Shown: positions 46,912 through 57,382, numbered from the stretch's first letter. The stretch is DNA of 64,000 nt from Metabacillus halosaccharovorans (GCF_002019635.1 NZ_KV917371.1:2090001-2154000); one strand, 5' to 3'. The notes: generated from the letters alone by a model not told the origin. Program-made: numbers and translations.

Positions 46912-47034
46912 GTTGTTATATCTTGTGTTATTTAAAAAACGATATTATACATATGTTTAATAATGAATTGTCTCTTGCACAACGGATTTGTCCATGCTTT
47001 AATAAGAAAGAGAGTACTTAGAGAGAGTGATAAT

Positions 47035-47694
47035 GTGCTGAAAATTGGGGATGCCATTACGTTAGAAACAAAAGGTGAAAAATTAGAAAGATTAAAATGT
47101 AAACTAGTTGAAAGAAAAGATAATAAGCTTTTTATTGATTATCCTATTAACCTGGATACTGGCCGTACGGCTTTTTTAATCATTGGAACTGAGCTGGTTG
47201 CCTCTTTTGTAACGAATGATAATGTTTATCGATTTCAGACAGAAGTAACAGGTCGAACGAAGGAAAATATTCCAATGATTTCACTAACATATCCAGGTGA
47301 TCATCAGCTTATTCGTATACAAAGAAGACAGTTTGTTAGAATTGACACAAACTTAGATGTTGCAATACACCCGATTGGGAATGAATTTCAGGCTTTCACA
47401 GCTGTAACTTCAGATATAAGTGCGGGAGGGACAGCTCTTCTTCTTCCTCGTACGACGAACCTTAAGAAAGATCAGGAGATATTAATATGGTTTGCTCTGC
47501 CTTTTCAAAAAGATCAAATGGAATATATAAGTGTTAAGGGGAAAATTATTCGGGTAATACCAGCAGAACATGAGTTATATGTGAAAGCTCCTATAGAATT
47601 TATAAATATTGACGAAGAGACAAGACAAATTTTGCTTCAATTTTGTTTTAATCAACAAATTCAGTTGCGTAGAAAAGGTCTTGTCGAAGAATAA
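47035..47694 (+). CDS. ypfA: PilZ-domain c-di-GMP-binding protein YpfA (MotI/DgrA)
   Basis: Flagellar-brake type protein of 219 residues. It has an N-terminal YcgR-like domain (about 1-95) and a PilZ domain (about 97-215) with the c-di-GMP motifs RRQFVR and DISAGG. In B. subtilis it binds MotA and stops the flagellar motor when c-di-GMP is high. GTG 47035 (MLKIGDAITLE) is chosen by family length and start. The frame is open to ATG 46963, which would add 24 residues unlike the family. The ribosome site (AGAGAG) is weak. Confidence 0.88.
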   Translation: MLKIGDAITLETKGEKLERLKCKLVERKDNKLFIDYPINLDTGRTAFLIIGTELVASFVTNDNVYRFQTEVTGRTKENIPMISLTYPGDHQLIRIQRRQFVRIDTNLDVAIHPIGNEFQAFTAVTSDISAGGTALLLPRTTNLKKDQEILIWFALPFQKDQMEYISVKGKIIRVIPAEHELYVKAPIEFINIDEETRQILLQFCFNQQIQLRRKGLVEE

Positions 47695-47745
47695 TATTCG
47701 GTATTTTTAACCATACTAGTAAGAAAATACCGGAGTTGAATCGTA

Positions 47746-47922
47746 ATGGAACGTGTTGAACGCATATTAATTAAATTAATAGTTATACAATTCATAGCAC
47801 TTGTTTGTGCGCAACTTTTAATTCAAAATTCGCATGTTCAACCTTATCTTTCCCGTGTTGTTCAGTATGAAGGTGTGAATAAAATTACGATAACTGAATG
47901 GCTAGAAACATTTAGCCAATAA
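47746..47922 (+). CDS. ypfB: Small membrane protein YpfB (DUF5359)
   Basis: Protein of 58 residues: MERVERILIK, one hydrophobic helix (LIVIQFIALVCAQLLI), then a short polar tail ending EWLETFSQ. It matches the YpfB family found between ypfA and cmk in Bacillus. ATG 47746 has CGGAG (47731-47735) upstream. Function unknown. Confidence 0.85.
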   Translation: MERVERILIKLIVIQFIALVCAQLLIQNSHVQPYLSRVVQYEGVNKITITEWLETFSQ

Positions 47923-47923
47923 A

Positions 47924-47960
47924 TGATGCAGGTGCCCTTTGACCTGCTTCATTTGTTTGT
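47924..47960 (+). terminator. Probable terminator of ypfB
   Basis: Stem tga..gcaggt (47924-47933) / acctgc..tca (47942-47951) with a mismatch, followed by TTTGTTTG. Moderate strength. Confidence 0.6.
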
Positions 47961-48107
47961 CTTTCTTTATGGGTATGATAGGGAGCTCTCGAGCTCTCGA
48001 ACATGATAATAACAGAAATCGTATAGAACAGTTAAATATGGATAACCAAATATGTTCTGATGATGCGACATGAAAACTACTAGACTAAAAACCTATTTGG
48101 AGGAACT

Positions 48108-48782
48108 ATGACATTGAAAAAGATCTCGGTAGCAATAGATGGACCAGCTGCAGCAGGAAAAAGTACAGTTGCAAAAATAATCGCAGAGGATTACTCATAT
48201 ATATATATTGATACTGGTGCGATGTATCGTGCACTAACATATATAGCATTACAGGAAAATGTGGACTGTAAAAATGAACAGAAAGTAGCAGATGTGCTCT
48301 CCAGAATTAAAATTGAGCTTTTCCCTTCAGAAGATGGACAAATAGTTAAGGTTAATTCTGAAGATGTTACCGAAGTGATTCGAACAAACGAAGTAACAAA
48401 TCATGTATCATATGTTGCTATGCATCCATTAGTTAGAGAAGAAATGTTAAAACGTCAGCGCCAACTAGCTTCACAAGGTGGAGTGGTAATGGATGGGAGA
48501 GACATTGGTACGCATGTATTACCAGATGCTGAATTGAAAGTCTTTTTACGGGCTTCTGTTGAAGAAAGAGCAAAAAGACGACATGATGAAAATCTAAAAA
48601 AAGGATTTGATTCTGATCTTGATAAACTTAAACAAGAAATTGCGAATCGGGATAAGCTTGATTCGGAAAGAGAGGTTGCTCCTCTTAGAAAGGCAGAAGA
48701 TGCAATTGAACTTGACACTACTGCTTTATCAATTCAACAAGTCGTGAAAAAAATAGAAGATTATATAGAAGAAAGGCTTTGA
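48108..48782 (+). CDS. cmk: Cytidylate kinase
   Basis: Phosphorylates CMP and dCMP with ATP. It has 224 residues. The P-loop is [44 protein letters not shown] and the R-rich lid RAKRRHDE with RDKLDSERE are family motifs. ATG 48108 lies behind TTTGGAGGAA. It is followed 4 nt later by plsC. A tandem agctctcg (about 47992-48009) lies in the 185-nt gap upstream; no clear promoter is seen. Confidence 0.97.
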   Translation: MTLKKISVAIDGPAAAGKSTVAKIIAEDYSYIYIDTGAMYRALTYIALQENVDCKNEQKVADVLSRIKIELFPSEDGQIVKVNSEDVTEVIRTNEVTNHVSYVAMHPLVREEMLKRQRQLASQGGVVMDGRDIGTHVLPDAELKVFLRASVEERAKRRHDENLKKGFDSDLDKLKQEIANRDKLDSEREVAPLRKAEDAIELDTTALSIQQVVKKIEDYIEERL

Positions 48783-48786
48783 TACC

Positions 48787-49362
48787 GTGTCATTATATCC
48801 TTTTGCAAGGTCAGTTGTTGCAGGTTTATTAAGACCAACATTCCGAATTAAAGTGGAAGGATTGGAGCATTTCCCTAAAGAAGGCGGAGTGTTGTTATGT
48901 ACAAATCATATAAGTAATTTTGACCCTCCTGTAGTAGGGGTAACAGCGCCGAGAAAAGTATTATTTATGGCAAAAGCGGAACTCTTTAATGTACCAGTCC
49001 TTAAGCAATTGTTATCTAATTTTGGGACATTCCCTGTAAAACGCGGTGGGGGAGATCGTGAAGCAATCCGTGCGGGTCTTAAAGTATTAAAAGAGGGTCA
49101 TGTTTTAGGTTTGTTTCCTGAAGGGACTAGAAGTAAAGATGGTAAATTAGGTAAAGGACAAGCTGGTGCCGGATTCTTTGCACTTCGTTCTACTGCTGCT
49201 GTTGTTCCATGTGCTATAATAGGACCATATAAATCATTTCGCACTCTTCGGGTTGTTTATGGTAAACCTATAAATATGGAAGAATTTCGAGAGAAAAAAA
49301 TAAACGCAGAAGAAATGACAAGTATTATTATGGAAGAAATAAATAAACTGCTTCAAAAATAA
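48787..49362 (+). CDS. plsC: 1-Acyl-sn-glycerol-3-phosphate acyltransferase
   Basis: Makes phosphatidic acid from lysophosphatidic acid at the membrane. It has 191 residues. Acyltransferase motifs are NHISNFD (HX4D, near 41-47), PVKRGGGDREAIRAG, FPEGTRSKDG and VVPCAIIG. An N-terminal hydrophobic helix anchors it. The start is GTG 48787, four bases after cmk. In B. subtilis plsC (yhdO) lies elsewhere, whereas other Bacillaceae have it between cmk and ypfD. Confidence 0.94.
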   Translation: MSLYPFARSVVAGLLRPTFRIKVEGLEHFPKEGGVLLCTNHISNFDPPVVGVTAPRKVLFMAKAELFNVPVLKQLLSNFGTFPVKRGGGDREAIRAGLKVLKEGHVLGLFPEGTRSKDGKLGKGQAGAGFFALRSTAAVVPCAIIGPYKSFRTLRVVYGKPINMEEFREKKINAEEMTSIIMEEINKLLQK

Positions 49363-49411
49363 AAGAAATGAAGTCTTCTTGCTTGACAAAAAGTAGCATT
49401 TATTAGAAGTT

Positions 49412-49441
49412 TAAAATGAAGGAATTTTTCATTTTATTTTA
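49412..49441 (+). terminator. Possible terminator after cmk-plsC
   Basis: Perfect 9-bp A/T stem taaaatgaa / ttcatttta, followed by TTTTA. An A+T-only stem gives limited stability. Confidence 0.45.
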
Positions 49442-49532
49442 GGGGAAGAAAAACTCTTTGTTTTTTAATAAAATGAAATCTTACATATAGTTAATCAAAA
49501 GTAGCGCAGGTTTTGACAAGGAGGTAATTGAG

Positions 49533-50681
49533 ATGGTAGAAGAATTAAACAGTGTTCAAGTGGAAACACCTGAAGTTGGTGATGTCGTAAAAGGAATCGT
49601 AACAAAGGTAGAGGAAAAACAGGTAATTGTAGAAATTGAAAATTGTAAGCATTCCGGTATCATTCCAATCAGTGAGCTTTCAAGCCTACATGTTGAAAAA
49701 GCTTCTGATGTCATAAGCGAAAATGATGAACTTGAATTAAAAGTATTAAAAGTTGAGGAAGAAGCACTGGTTCTATCAAAAAGAGCTGTTGATGCAGAAA
49801 AAGCATGGGATGAACTAGTGAGAAAGTTTGAAACAAAAGAAGTTTTTCATGCTGATGTTAAAGATGTTGTAAAAGGCGGTCTTGTAGTTGACCTAGGTGT
49901 CAGAGGGTTTATTCCAGCATCATTAGTGGAAGCTCATTTCGTAGAGGATTTCTCAGAGTATATGGGAAAAACTCTTTCTCTTATCGTAGTTGAACTAGAT
50001 AAAGAGAAAAACCGAGTAATTTTATCACATCGAGCAGTTATAGAAAAAGAGCAAAGTGAAAAAAAATCTGAGCTTTTAGATTCTATAAAAGTTGGATCTA
50101 CAATTGAAGGGACCGTTCAACGTTTAACTGATTTTGGTGCATTTGTAGATATCGGTGGTATTGATGGATTAGTGCACATTTCACAATTATCACATCAACA
50201 TATTGATAAGCCATCTGATGTTGTGCAGGAAGGACAGAAGGTTTCTGTGAAAATTCTTGCAGTTGACCGTGATAATGAAAGAATTTCGTTATCAATCAAA
50301 GAAACATTACCTGGACCATGGGCCAACATTAAAGAAAAAGTTCAGGTTGGTGATGTTGTTGATGGTGTAGTAAAACGTTTAGTTTCCTTTGGAGCGTTTG
50401 TAGAAATACTTCCAGGTGTTGAGGGGCTTGTACATATTTCACAAATATCTAACAAGCATATTGGTACTCCCCATGAAGTATTAGACGAAAATCAGCAAGT
50501 AAAAGTAAAAGTTTTGGATATTAATGAATCTGAACAAAGAATATCATTAAGTATCCGAGAGCTTGAAGAGACAACAAAAGCTTCAGATGAAGATGTTAGT
50601 CATTATCAAGCCCAGGAAGAGGCATCTTCAGGTTTCCAATTAGGAGAAATGATTGGAGATCAATTAAAAAAATTAAAATAA
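49533..50681 (+). CDS. ypfD: Ribosomal protein S1 homologue YpfD
   Basis: RNA-binding protein of 382 residues with four S1 domains starting near 15, 102, 187 and 272. The last two have the strongest motifs: GTVQRLTDFGAFVDIGG...GLVHISQLS and GVVKRLVSFGAFVEILPG...GLVHISQIS. It is shorter than the six-domain S1 of Gram-negatives. ATG 49533 follows AAGGAGGTAA. It lies 12 nt before fni. Confidence 0.95.
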   Translation: MVEELNSVQVETPEVGDVVKGIVTKVEEKQVIVEIENCKHSGIIPISELSSLHVEKASDVISENDELELKVLKVEEEALVLSKRAVDAEKAWDELVRKFETKEVFHADVKDVVKGGLVVDLGVRGFIPASLVEAHFVEDFSEYMGKTLSLIVVELDKEKNRVILSHRAVIEKEQSEKKSELLDSIKVGSTIEGTVQRLTDFGAFVDIGGIDGLVHISQLSHQHIDKPSDVVQEGQKVSVKILAVDRDNERISLSIKETLPGPWANIKEKVQVGDVVDGVVKRLVSFGAFVEILPGVEGLVHISQISNKHIGTPHEVLDENQQVKVKVLDINESEQRISLSIRELEETTKASDEDVSHYQAQEEASSGFQLGEMIGDQLKKLK

Positions 50682-51746
<1,065 letters not shown>

Positions 51747-51750
51747 ACAA

Positions 51751-51790
51751 AAAAGAGGAGACCTTTTTAATTAAGGTTCTCCTCTTTTTT
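51751..51790. terminator. Bidirectional terminator between fni and ypzI
   Basis: Arms aaaagaggagacctt (51751-51765) / aaggttctcctctttt (51773-51788), with A-run and T-run flanks suitable for both strands. Confidence 0.92.
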
Positions 51791-51824
51791 GTCTTACATT
51801 AATACAAAAGTTCGTCTTTTATTA

Positions 51825-51956
51825 TTATTTATTTCGTTTTCGAGCTGCTTCTGGTCCTTCTAAAGTTGTTGCTCCAGGATAATTTAATGATTGGTCACGA
51901 TCTGACTCAACTCGTTTACTTTCTCTTAGTTTTTTCTCCTGGCGGTCTTTACCCAT
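51825..51956 (-). CDS. ypzI: YpzI family small protein
   Basis: A 43-residue hydrophilic protein starting MGKDRQEKKLRESKRVESDR and ending ARKRNK. It closely resembles YpzI of Bacillus, a highly charged mini-protein encoded next to fni and yphA; function unknown. ATG (51956 reading down) has AAAAGGGGG on the - strand. It ends before the bidirectional terminator shared with fni. A long open frame on the opposite strand across this gene is judged spurious. Confidence 0.88.
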   Translation of the reverse strand: MGKDRQEKKLRESKRVESDRDQSLNYPGATTLEGPEAARKRNK

Positions 51957-52087
51957 TTATTTTTCCCCCTTTTCTATTTATAGTTCATTTTTTGTTGTTT
52001 TTCGTCCTTCTATGCTTGCTATTTTTTACTAATTTTCGATTAAAGCTAATGAGAAATAGACATAATGGGAATAGTAGGAGGAGTGAG

Positions 52088-52696
52088 ATGGAAGGAATTT
52101 TTTTTTATTGGATTATGTGGTTGGCTTGGATTTTCACAACATTCATGATGGATAAGAGCAAGAAACGTCTGCAAGTTAGTATATGTATTTTAGTCTCTAT
52201 ATTGTTAAGTAAATGGTATGTAGTTTTTTCAACTTATTCTATCAATATGACATTGTTATTATCTTTATTTTTGGGATATTATCTGGCTGTAAACGAAGGT
52301 AAATTTAAATTGATTTCTTTTTATTTAACTAGCTTAACAATTACATTTGCGTATGCAGGAATCATGTTGTTTAGGGTATATGATCCAGTATGGTTTATCT
52401 TAGATATTCGCTTTATCATTGGCGTTTTCATAAGTATATTAGCCATTTATTTAGGGCGTGCATCGTTACAGCGTTATTCATTGTATATTATTGCGCTCTG
52501 TCAAGGGGAAGTTCTTTATTGGATCGTATTAGGGCAATTTCATAATGAAATAACATTTGGGACAGAATCTTTTTTAGATATGTTATCAATAGGATGTTTC
52601 ATAATCTTTTTATGGAGTGGTATACAACATTTCACAATGGTGGTTGAGAACTCGATAGTAAAATTGCAAAAACCAACAAAGGAGAAACAAGGATAA
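52088..52696 (+). CDS. yphA: YphA membrane protein
   Basis: Integral membrane protein of 202 residues with about six or seven helices (for example FFYWIMWLAWIFTTFMM, MTLLLSLFLGYYLAV and FIIGVFISILAIYLG). ATG 52088 is chosen because AGGAGGAGTG (52076-52085) precedes it. Upstream codons in this frame overlap ypzI on the other strand and carry no start signal. It stands directly before the YIEGIA gene as in B. subtilis. Function unknown; linkage suggests a role in sporulation. Confidence 0.85.
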   Translation: MEGIFFYWIMWLAWIFTTFMMDKSKKRLQVSICILVSILLSKWYVVFSTYSINMTLLLSLFLGYYLAVNEGKFKLISFYLTSLTITFAYAGIMLFRVYDPVWFILDIRFIIGVFISILAIYLGRASLQRYSLYIIALCQGEVLYWIVLGQFHNEITFGTESFLDMLSIGCFIIFLWSGIQHFTMVVENSIVKLQKPTKEKQG

Positions 52697-52697
52697 A

Positions 52698-53594
52698 ATG
52701 AATGAATACACATTACCTGTTTTATTTGGTGTAATTGTTGGAGTTCTTACAAGGTTACATATGTTAAGAACTGATTACAGGCAATATCCAACATACTTGC
52801 ATGGGAAAATTATTCATGTAGCACTGGGCTTTATTGCTGCAGGCTTAGGAACAGTTGCCGTACCTTCTATTATGGAGGAAGATTTTACAGCAATCACATT
52901 TTTAACTGTTGCCGCGTCACAATTCCGTGATGTTAGGAATATGGAAAGAAATACGTTAACTGTGTTAGACGAATATGAGCTGGTTCCACGGGGAAATACA
53001 TATATTGAAGGAATCGCGATAGCGTTCGAAAGTAGAAACTACCTTGTTATTTTTACATCCCTTTTTACGACTTTTTCGTATTTAGTCGTAAATGTGTATG
53101 TAGCCATTATCGTTGGAATTGTCTGCTTTTTAATATGCCGTAAGTTAATGTCAGGAAGCAGAATAAAAGACCTGGTTGACATTGAATTTGTAGAACCGCA
53201 TTTTGAAGGTGCTGGATTATATGTAGATAATATTTATATTATGAATATTGGGATACCAGATAAACAAGAAGCAGTTTTAAAATATGGGATGGGTTTCGTC
53301 TTGACACCCAAAAATGAAAATTCTCGAACAACAATTGCGAATCTAGGACAGCGTCAAGCGATTTTACATGATGTGTCGACTGCAATGGGGGTTGTTCGGG
53401 ACTCTGGTGAGCCTTCTTTAGTTCCACTAGCAAAGCGTGACCTTGGTGATGGTCGTCTGGGAGTGTTTGTACTGCCACAAGACCGTGATGTTGATAAAGC
53501 TGTTCGAGTTATCGGAAATGTACCAACTCTTGAAAATGCCATTAGAATGCCGTCTGAAGCGAAAGCAAATCGTCGAGGAGGGAATTTTAGTTGA
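52698..53594 (+). CDS. yphB: YIEGIA family membrane protein YphB
   Basis: Protein of 298 residues named for its motif YIEGIA (near residue 103, in RGNTYIEGIAIAFESRNYL). The N-terminal half holds four or five helices, and the C-terminal half (about 160-298) is soluble, with DIGFVEPHFEG-like sequence (DIEFVEPHFEGAGLYVDNIY) and VFVLPQDRDVDKAV. It starts one base after yphA and overlaps the next small gene by four bases. The family is conserved in spore formers; its molecular role is not established. Confidence 0.88.
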   Translation: MNEYTLPVLFGVIVGVLTRLHMLRTDYRQYPTYLHGKIIHVALGFIAAGLGTVAVPSIMEEDFTAITFLTVAASQFRDVRNMERNTLTVLDEYELVPRGNTYIEGIAIAFESRNYLVIFTSLFTTFSYLVVNVYVAIIVGIVCFLICRKLMSGSRIKDLVDIEFVEPHFEGAGLYVDNIYIMNIGIPDKQEAVLKYGMGFVLTPKNENSRTTIANLGQRQAILHDVSTAMGVVRDSGEPSLVPLAKRDLGDGRLGVFVLPQDRDVDKAVRVIGNVPTLENAIRMPSEAKANRRGGNFS

Positions 53595-53779
53595 GTGCAC
53601 TAGAAAAATATATATTGGCTATTATAACAACCGATAAAACAAAGGCGGCAGGTGGGACAGCCATTTTTATATGCAAAACAACAGAAGAAATGAATTTTTA
53701 TGCTAAAAATCTCGAAGCAATACTTGATGGTATCGCACACGGTATTGGTGATGATATGTATGTCATCGTCAAGCACTAA
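53591..53779 (+). CDS. Capping complex subunit for YIEGIA
   Basis: Protein of 62 residues (MSALEKYILAIITTDKTKAAGG...GDDMYVIVKH) of the family named as the small partner of YIEGIA proteins. It looks like a compact alpha/beta fold with no signal peptide. TTG 53591 overlaps the yphB stop (TTGA) and follows GAGGAGGGA (53574-53582), so the two are translationally coupled and probably form a complex. A terminator follows. Confidence 0.85.
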   Translation: MSALEKYILAIITTDKTKAAGGTAIFICKTTEEMNFYAKNLEAILDGIAHGIGDDMYVIVKH

Positions 53780-53818
53780 GTTGTGGATTTAGGAAATGTT
53801 TGATAATATATAAAAGTT

Positions 53819-53853
53819 AAGCCCTTCTTGTTAATATAGAAGGGTTTCTTTTA
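53819..53853 (+). terminator. Terminator after the YIEGIA pair
   Basis: 10-bp stem aagcccttct / agaagggttt with one G-U, followed by CTTTT. Confidence 0.88.
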
Positions 53854-54142
53854 TAAGAATCAGACAAAGTTATGAAGAAAATGAAAGTGTTATCCAATTA
53901 TGACTTGGTAAAGCAAGTCAGGTTTTTAATAAGAGAAATAATTTGCATTGAAGTGATTGTTTATTATTCGTAAAATAAGCTAATGAATACATATATAGAG
54001 TTTCGGTGGATGGAATTTGGTTTGAGATGAAGAATTATCTCATGTTAAATGTAAGATCAATTCAGAACTTTTTATAGGAACATCACCATAATGTCGCTCT
54101 TATTTGCAAATTGAGTTTAAATAGTCAGGGAAGGTGTATTGA
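53854..54142. other. Intergenic region before der
   Basis: A 289-nt A+T-rich gap. It contains one short open frame (53872-53973, 33 codons) with no ribosome site and no family I know. No convincing promoter for der was found; AAGGTG at 54130-54135 is the der ribosome site. Confidence 0.4.
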
Positions 54143-55453
54143 ATGGCAAAACCAGTAATAGCAATTGTAGGAAGACCAAATGTAGGTAAGTCAACGATTT
54201 TTAATCGAATTGTCGGTGAACGTGTTTCAATCGTTGAAGATATACCTGGTGTTACAAGAGACAGAATCTATAGTTCCGGCGAATGGTTAAATTATCAATT
54301 TAATATCATTGATACAGGTGGAATTGATATTGGGGATGAACCTTTCTTAGCACAAATACGTCATCAAGCAGAAATCGCCATTGAAGAAGCGGATGTGATC
54401 GTGTTTCTAACAAATGTGCGAGAAGGGGTAACTGCTGCAGACGAAGAAGTTGCAAAAATTTTATATCGATCAAATAAACCGGTAGTTTTGGCTGTTAACA
54501 AAGTTGATAATCCGGAAATGCGTGCGAATATCTATGATTTTTATTCTCTTGGATTTGGAGAACCTTTTCCTATTTCAGGTTCCCATGGTTTAGGATTAGG
54601 GGACTTATTAGATGAAGTGGCTAAGCATTTTAAACATATTGGATCAGAAGATTATGATGAATCAACAATTAAATTTTCTCTAATAGGTCGGCCCAATGTA
54701 GGGAAATCTTCACTTGTTAATGCTATTCTAGGAGAAGACCGGGTAATTGTTAGCGATATTGCGGGAACGACCAGGGATGCAATTGATACTGTCTATAAAT
54801 ATGAAGGACAAGAGTTCGTTATTATTGATACAGCCGGTATGAGAAAAAAAGGAAAAGTTTATGAAACGACCGAGAAATATAGTGTTATGCGTGCATTAAA
54901 AGCGATTGATCGATCAGATGTTATTTTGGTTGTTATTAATGGTGAAGAAGGAATCATTGAACAGGATAAACATATTGCCGGGTACGCACACGAAGCTGGC
55001 AAGGCGGTTGTTATCGTTGTAAACAAGTGGGATGCTGTTGAAAAAGATGAAAAAACAATGAAGGAATTTGAGGCCAATATTCGTGATCATTTTAAGTTTT
55101 TAGATTACGCTCCAATTGTCTTCTTATCAGCAAAAACGAAAAAAAGAATTCATACATTAATGCCACACATCATATTAGCTAGTGAAAATCACTCAAGACG
55201 AGTACAAACAAATGTATTAAATGATGTTGTGATGGACGCCGTAGCGATGAATCCAACACCTACACATAAAGGGAAACGACTAAAGATTTTCTATACAGCT
55301 CAAGTGGCAGTAAAACCGCCAACTTTTGTGGTGTTTGTAAATGAGCCTGAGTTAATGCATTTTTCATATGAACGATTTTTAGAAAATAGAATAAGAGCAG
55401 CCTTTGAGTTTGATGGTACACCGATAAAGATCTTTGCAAGAGAAAGAAAATAA
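54143..55453 (+). CDS. der: Ribosome biogenesis GTPase Der (EngA)
   Basis: Essential double GTPase for 50S assembly, 436 residues. The first G domain (about 4-165) has [12 protein letters not shown] and NKVD; the second (about 176-345) has [19 protein letters not shown] and NKWD; the C-terminal KH-like domain is about 350-436. ATG 54143. In B. subtilis it also precedes gpsA. Confidence 0.97.
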   Translation: MAKPVIAIVGRPNVGKSTIFNRIVGERVSIVEDIPGVTRDRIYSSGEWLNYQFNIIDTGGIDIGDEPFLAQIRHQAEIAIEEADVIVFLTNVREGVTAADEEVAKILYRSNKPVVLAVNKVDNPEMRANIYDFYSLGFGEPFPISGSHGLGLGDLLDEVAKHFKHIGSEDYDESTIKFSLIGRPNVGKSSLVNAILGEDRVIVSDIAGTTRDAIDTVYKYEGQEFVIIDTAGMRKKGKVYETTEKYSVMRALKAIDRSDVILVVINGEEGIIEQDKHIAGYAHEAGKAVVIVVNKWDAVEKDEKTMKEFEANIRDHFKFLDYAPIVFLSAKTKKRIHTLMPHIILASENHSRRVQTNVLNDVVMDAVAMNPTPTHKGKRLKIFYTAQVAVKPPTFVVFVNEPELMHFSYERFLENRIRAAFEFDGTPIKIFARERK

Positions 55454-55566
55454 TTAATTTATTATGATAAACTAAAAAGTGCATGTTGAAGAAATGTCGA
55501 TTCATTTCAACATGTACATTTGTGTTTGCATCTAGTCACCTATTTACAGATAAAGGGCGTGAGATT

Positions 55567-56598
55567 ATGGAGCAAATAACGGTATTAGGTGCAGGTAGCT
55601 GGGGAACAGCACTTGCTATTGTACTAGCTGATAATGGACATCATGTCAAACTTTGGGGCCATCGTCCTGAATTAATTGAGGAAATTAATGCTACCAAAAA
55701 GAATGAAAAGTACTTACCAGGTGTGGAACTTCCGTCAAATATTGAAGGGGTTTCCCATTTCAAAGAAAGTTTAATGGATGTAAATACAGTTGTTTTGGCA
55801 GTTCCAACGAAGGCGATTCGAGATGTATTGAAAGATATGCGACAAATCATAAAGAAACCTGTCACTATTGTTCATGTTAGTAAAGGGATCGAGCCGGATT
55901 CCTTACTTAGAATTTCAGAAATTATTGAATTGGAAATGCCTGAGGAATTATTAACAGATGTTGTGGTACTTTCGGGCCCGAGTCATGCTGAAGAAGTAAG
56001 CCAAAGGCATATCACAACAGTAACCTCGTCCTCCAAGAATATGAAAGCAGCGGAATACATACAAGATCTCTTTATCAATCAAAATTTTAGAGTATACACA
56101 AATCCCGATATAATTGGGGTGGAAATCGGCGGAGCACTTAAAAATATCATTGCATTGGCTGCAGGGATTACAGACGGACTCGGATATGGGGATAATGCCA
56201 AAGCGGCACTGATTACACGCGGTCTAGCGGAAATTGCCCGTTTAGGCAGTATAATGGGGGGGAATCCTCTCACTTTCTCAGGATTGACTGGAATCGGTGA
56301 TTTAATTGTCACTTGTACAAGTGTTCATTCAAGAAACTGGCGTGCCGGTAATTTGTTGGGTAAAGGCCACAATTTAGATGAAGTATTACAAAATATGGGG
56401 ATGGTTGTTGAAGGTGTTAGAACGACAAAAGCCGGATATCAATTAGCCAAAAAGTATAATGTGAAAATGCCGATAACTGAAGCTTTGTATGATGTCCTAT
56501 TTAATGGGAAGGCACCTAAGGAAGCCGTGGATGCTTTAATGGCACGTGTTAAAACTCATGAAATGGAAGACCTTGTAAATATTATGGAGAATCGGTAA
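55567..56598 (+). CDS. gpsA: Glycerol-3-phosphate dehydrogenase [NAD(P)+]
   Basis: Reduces dihydroxyacetone phosphate to sn-glycerol-3-phosphate for phospholipid synthesis. It has 343 residues. The nucleotide fold is VLGAGSWGTALAIVLADNG. Other motifs are HVSKGIEP, LSGPSHAEEV, EIGGALKNIIALAAGI (catalytic Lys) and GDLIVTCTSVHSRNWRAG. ATG 55567 is chosen by family start; the frame is open to 55483 across a hairpin (catgttgaa...ttcaacatg, about 55483-55513) that lies between der and gpsA. Confidence 0.97.
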   Translation: MEQITVLGAGSWGTALAIVLADNGHHVKLWGHRPELIEEINATKKNEKYLPGVELPSNIEGVSHFKESLMDVNTVVLAVPTKAIRDVLKDMRQIIKKPVTIVHVSKGIEPDSLLRISEIIELEMPEELLTDVVVLSGPSHAEEVSQRHITTVTSSSKNMKAAEYIQDLFINQNFRVYTNPDIIGVEIGGALKNIIALAAGITDGLGYGDNAKAALITRGLAEIARLGSIMGGNPLTFSGLTGIGDLIVTCTSVHSRNWRAGNLLGKGHNLDEVLQNMGMVVEGVRTTKAGYQLAKKYNVKMPITEALYDVLFNGKAPKEAVDALMARVKTHEMEDLVNIMENR

Positions 56599-57181
56599 TT
56601 GATGTGACATTCGCCAGTGATATTGCATAAAATACAAAGAAATAAAACAAAAGAACATAATATCCTATAAGGTATTTTCTACCTGCATAAAGTGGTTGGT
56701 AGGTTTTCATACCTCAGATTCCTAAAAGCCAGTTCATTAACTGAAATAACAAAGATTAATGGCGACAATAGGCATTAGAGGATACAAAAGCTTCCTCTTC
56801 CGCATAAAATGCATCGTAGTCAAATAAGAGTTGTTCTTATTGTTGGGTACTATTTAGTCGGTTTACCATTTGCTGAAGTAAAGATCGTCCCCTCTTTACT
56901 TCAGTATTTTTTAATGTCAGGAAATGCTGCAGTAGGCACTGTATAAAAGGCATAGGGAAATGGTGGCAATTTAGTTTTTCCATTACTACCAATTAGTCAG
57001 GTTATGTAATGGTATGATTAAAGTGAATTTTGGACAAGCAATTAGAAGTGTAATATAATCTACGATGAGTCAGCTGAATTTTTAAAAATACATAATGGTG
57101 CTTAAAAAAAGTGGTAGCTCAATTGAAATGTTAAGTTCAACTAAGACGTGATTTAAGCGTTGCCACAAAGGAGGAATCTTG
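56599..57181. other. Long gpsA-yphE gap with a possible gene remnant
   Basis: A 583-nt stretch without a recognisable gene. It holds a hairpin near 56669-56714 (aggta...ctacc / ggtag...tacct) and a 45-codon open frame (56809-56946) whose middle, IVGYYLVGLPFAEV, resembles a transporter helix. A perfect terminator lies inside that frame at 56873-56912. The frame has no ribosome site. It could be a decayed gene or a long untranslated or small RNA. Confidence 0.4.
56873..56912 (+). terminator. Orphan terminator in the gpsA-yphE gap
   Basis: Perfect 11-bp stem ctgaagtaaag / ctttacttcag with a 10-nt loop, then TATTTTTT. It lies 275 nt after gpsA, implying a long gpsA 3' UTR or a separate short transcript. 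Confidence 0.85.
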
Positions 57182-57382
57182 GTGAGTCCAGCATTAATGA
57201 AGATGTGGATTTCGTTTGCATCAATGGGATTCATGTTTATCTCTATCATACTTATTTATTTTAGTCGTTTTAAGCTGAAAGGTGTAATCAAAGCTATTGT
57301 GACAATTTTAGCCTACATCTTTATGATTCTAGCAGGAATCATTATTATCTTTGTCGTTTTTACAGGACCTGTTTCAGAATAA
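57182..57382 (+). CDS. yphE: DUF2768 membrane protein YphE
   Basis: Small membrane protein of 66 residues with two helices (MKMWISFASMGFMFISIILIYF and KAIVTILAYIFMILAGIIIIFVVF). GTG 57182 is preferred, since AAAGGAGG (57168-57175) then has normal spacing; TTG 57179 is closer. It is conserved before yphF and spoIVA in Bacillus; function unknown. Confidence 0.85.
   Translation: MSPALMKMWISFASMGFMFISIILIYFSRFKLKGVIKAIVTILAYIFMILAGIIIIFVVFTGPVSE

Noticed and set aside
46963-47034. Longer ypfA start at ATG 46963
   Set aside because: The added 24 residues do not fit the family; GTG 47035 gives the expected length and start.
47991-48035. Tandem agctctcg and a GAAC-N17-CGTA pattern (sigma W-like) before cmk
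   Set aside because: The spacer is one base too long and the -35 has mismatches, so I do not call a sigma W promoter.
49384-49410. TTGACA before ypfD as a promoter
   Set aside because: TTGACA is perfect, but no acceptable -10 lies 16-18 nt downstream.
51866-52087. N-terminal extension of the yphA frame
   Set aside because: It overlaps ypzI on the opposite strand, has no start signal, and yphA has a strong ribosome site at 52076-52085.
53872-53973. 33-codon open frame before der (MKKMKVLSNYDLVKQ...)
   Set aside because: No ribosome site and no known family; noted only within the intergenic entry.
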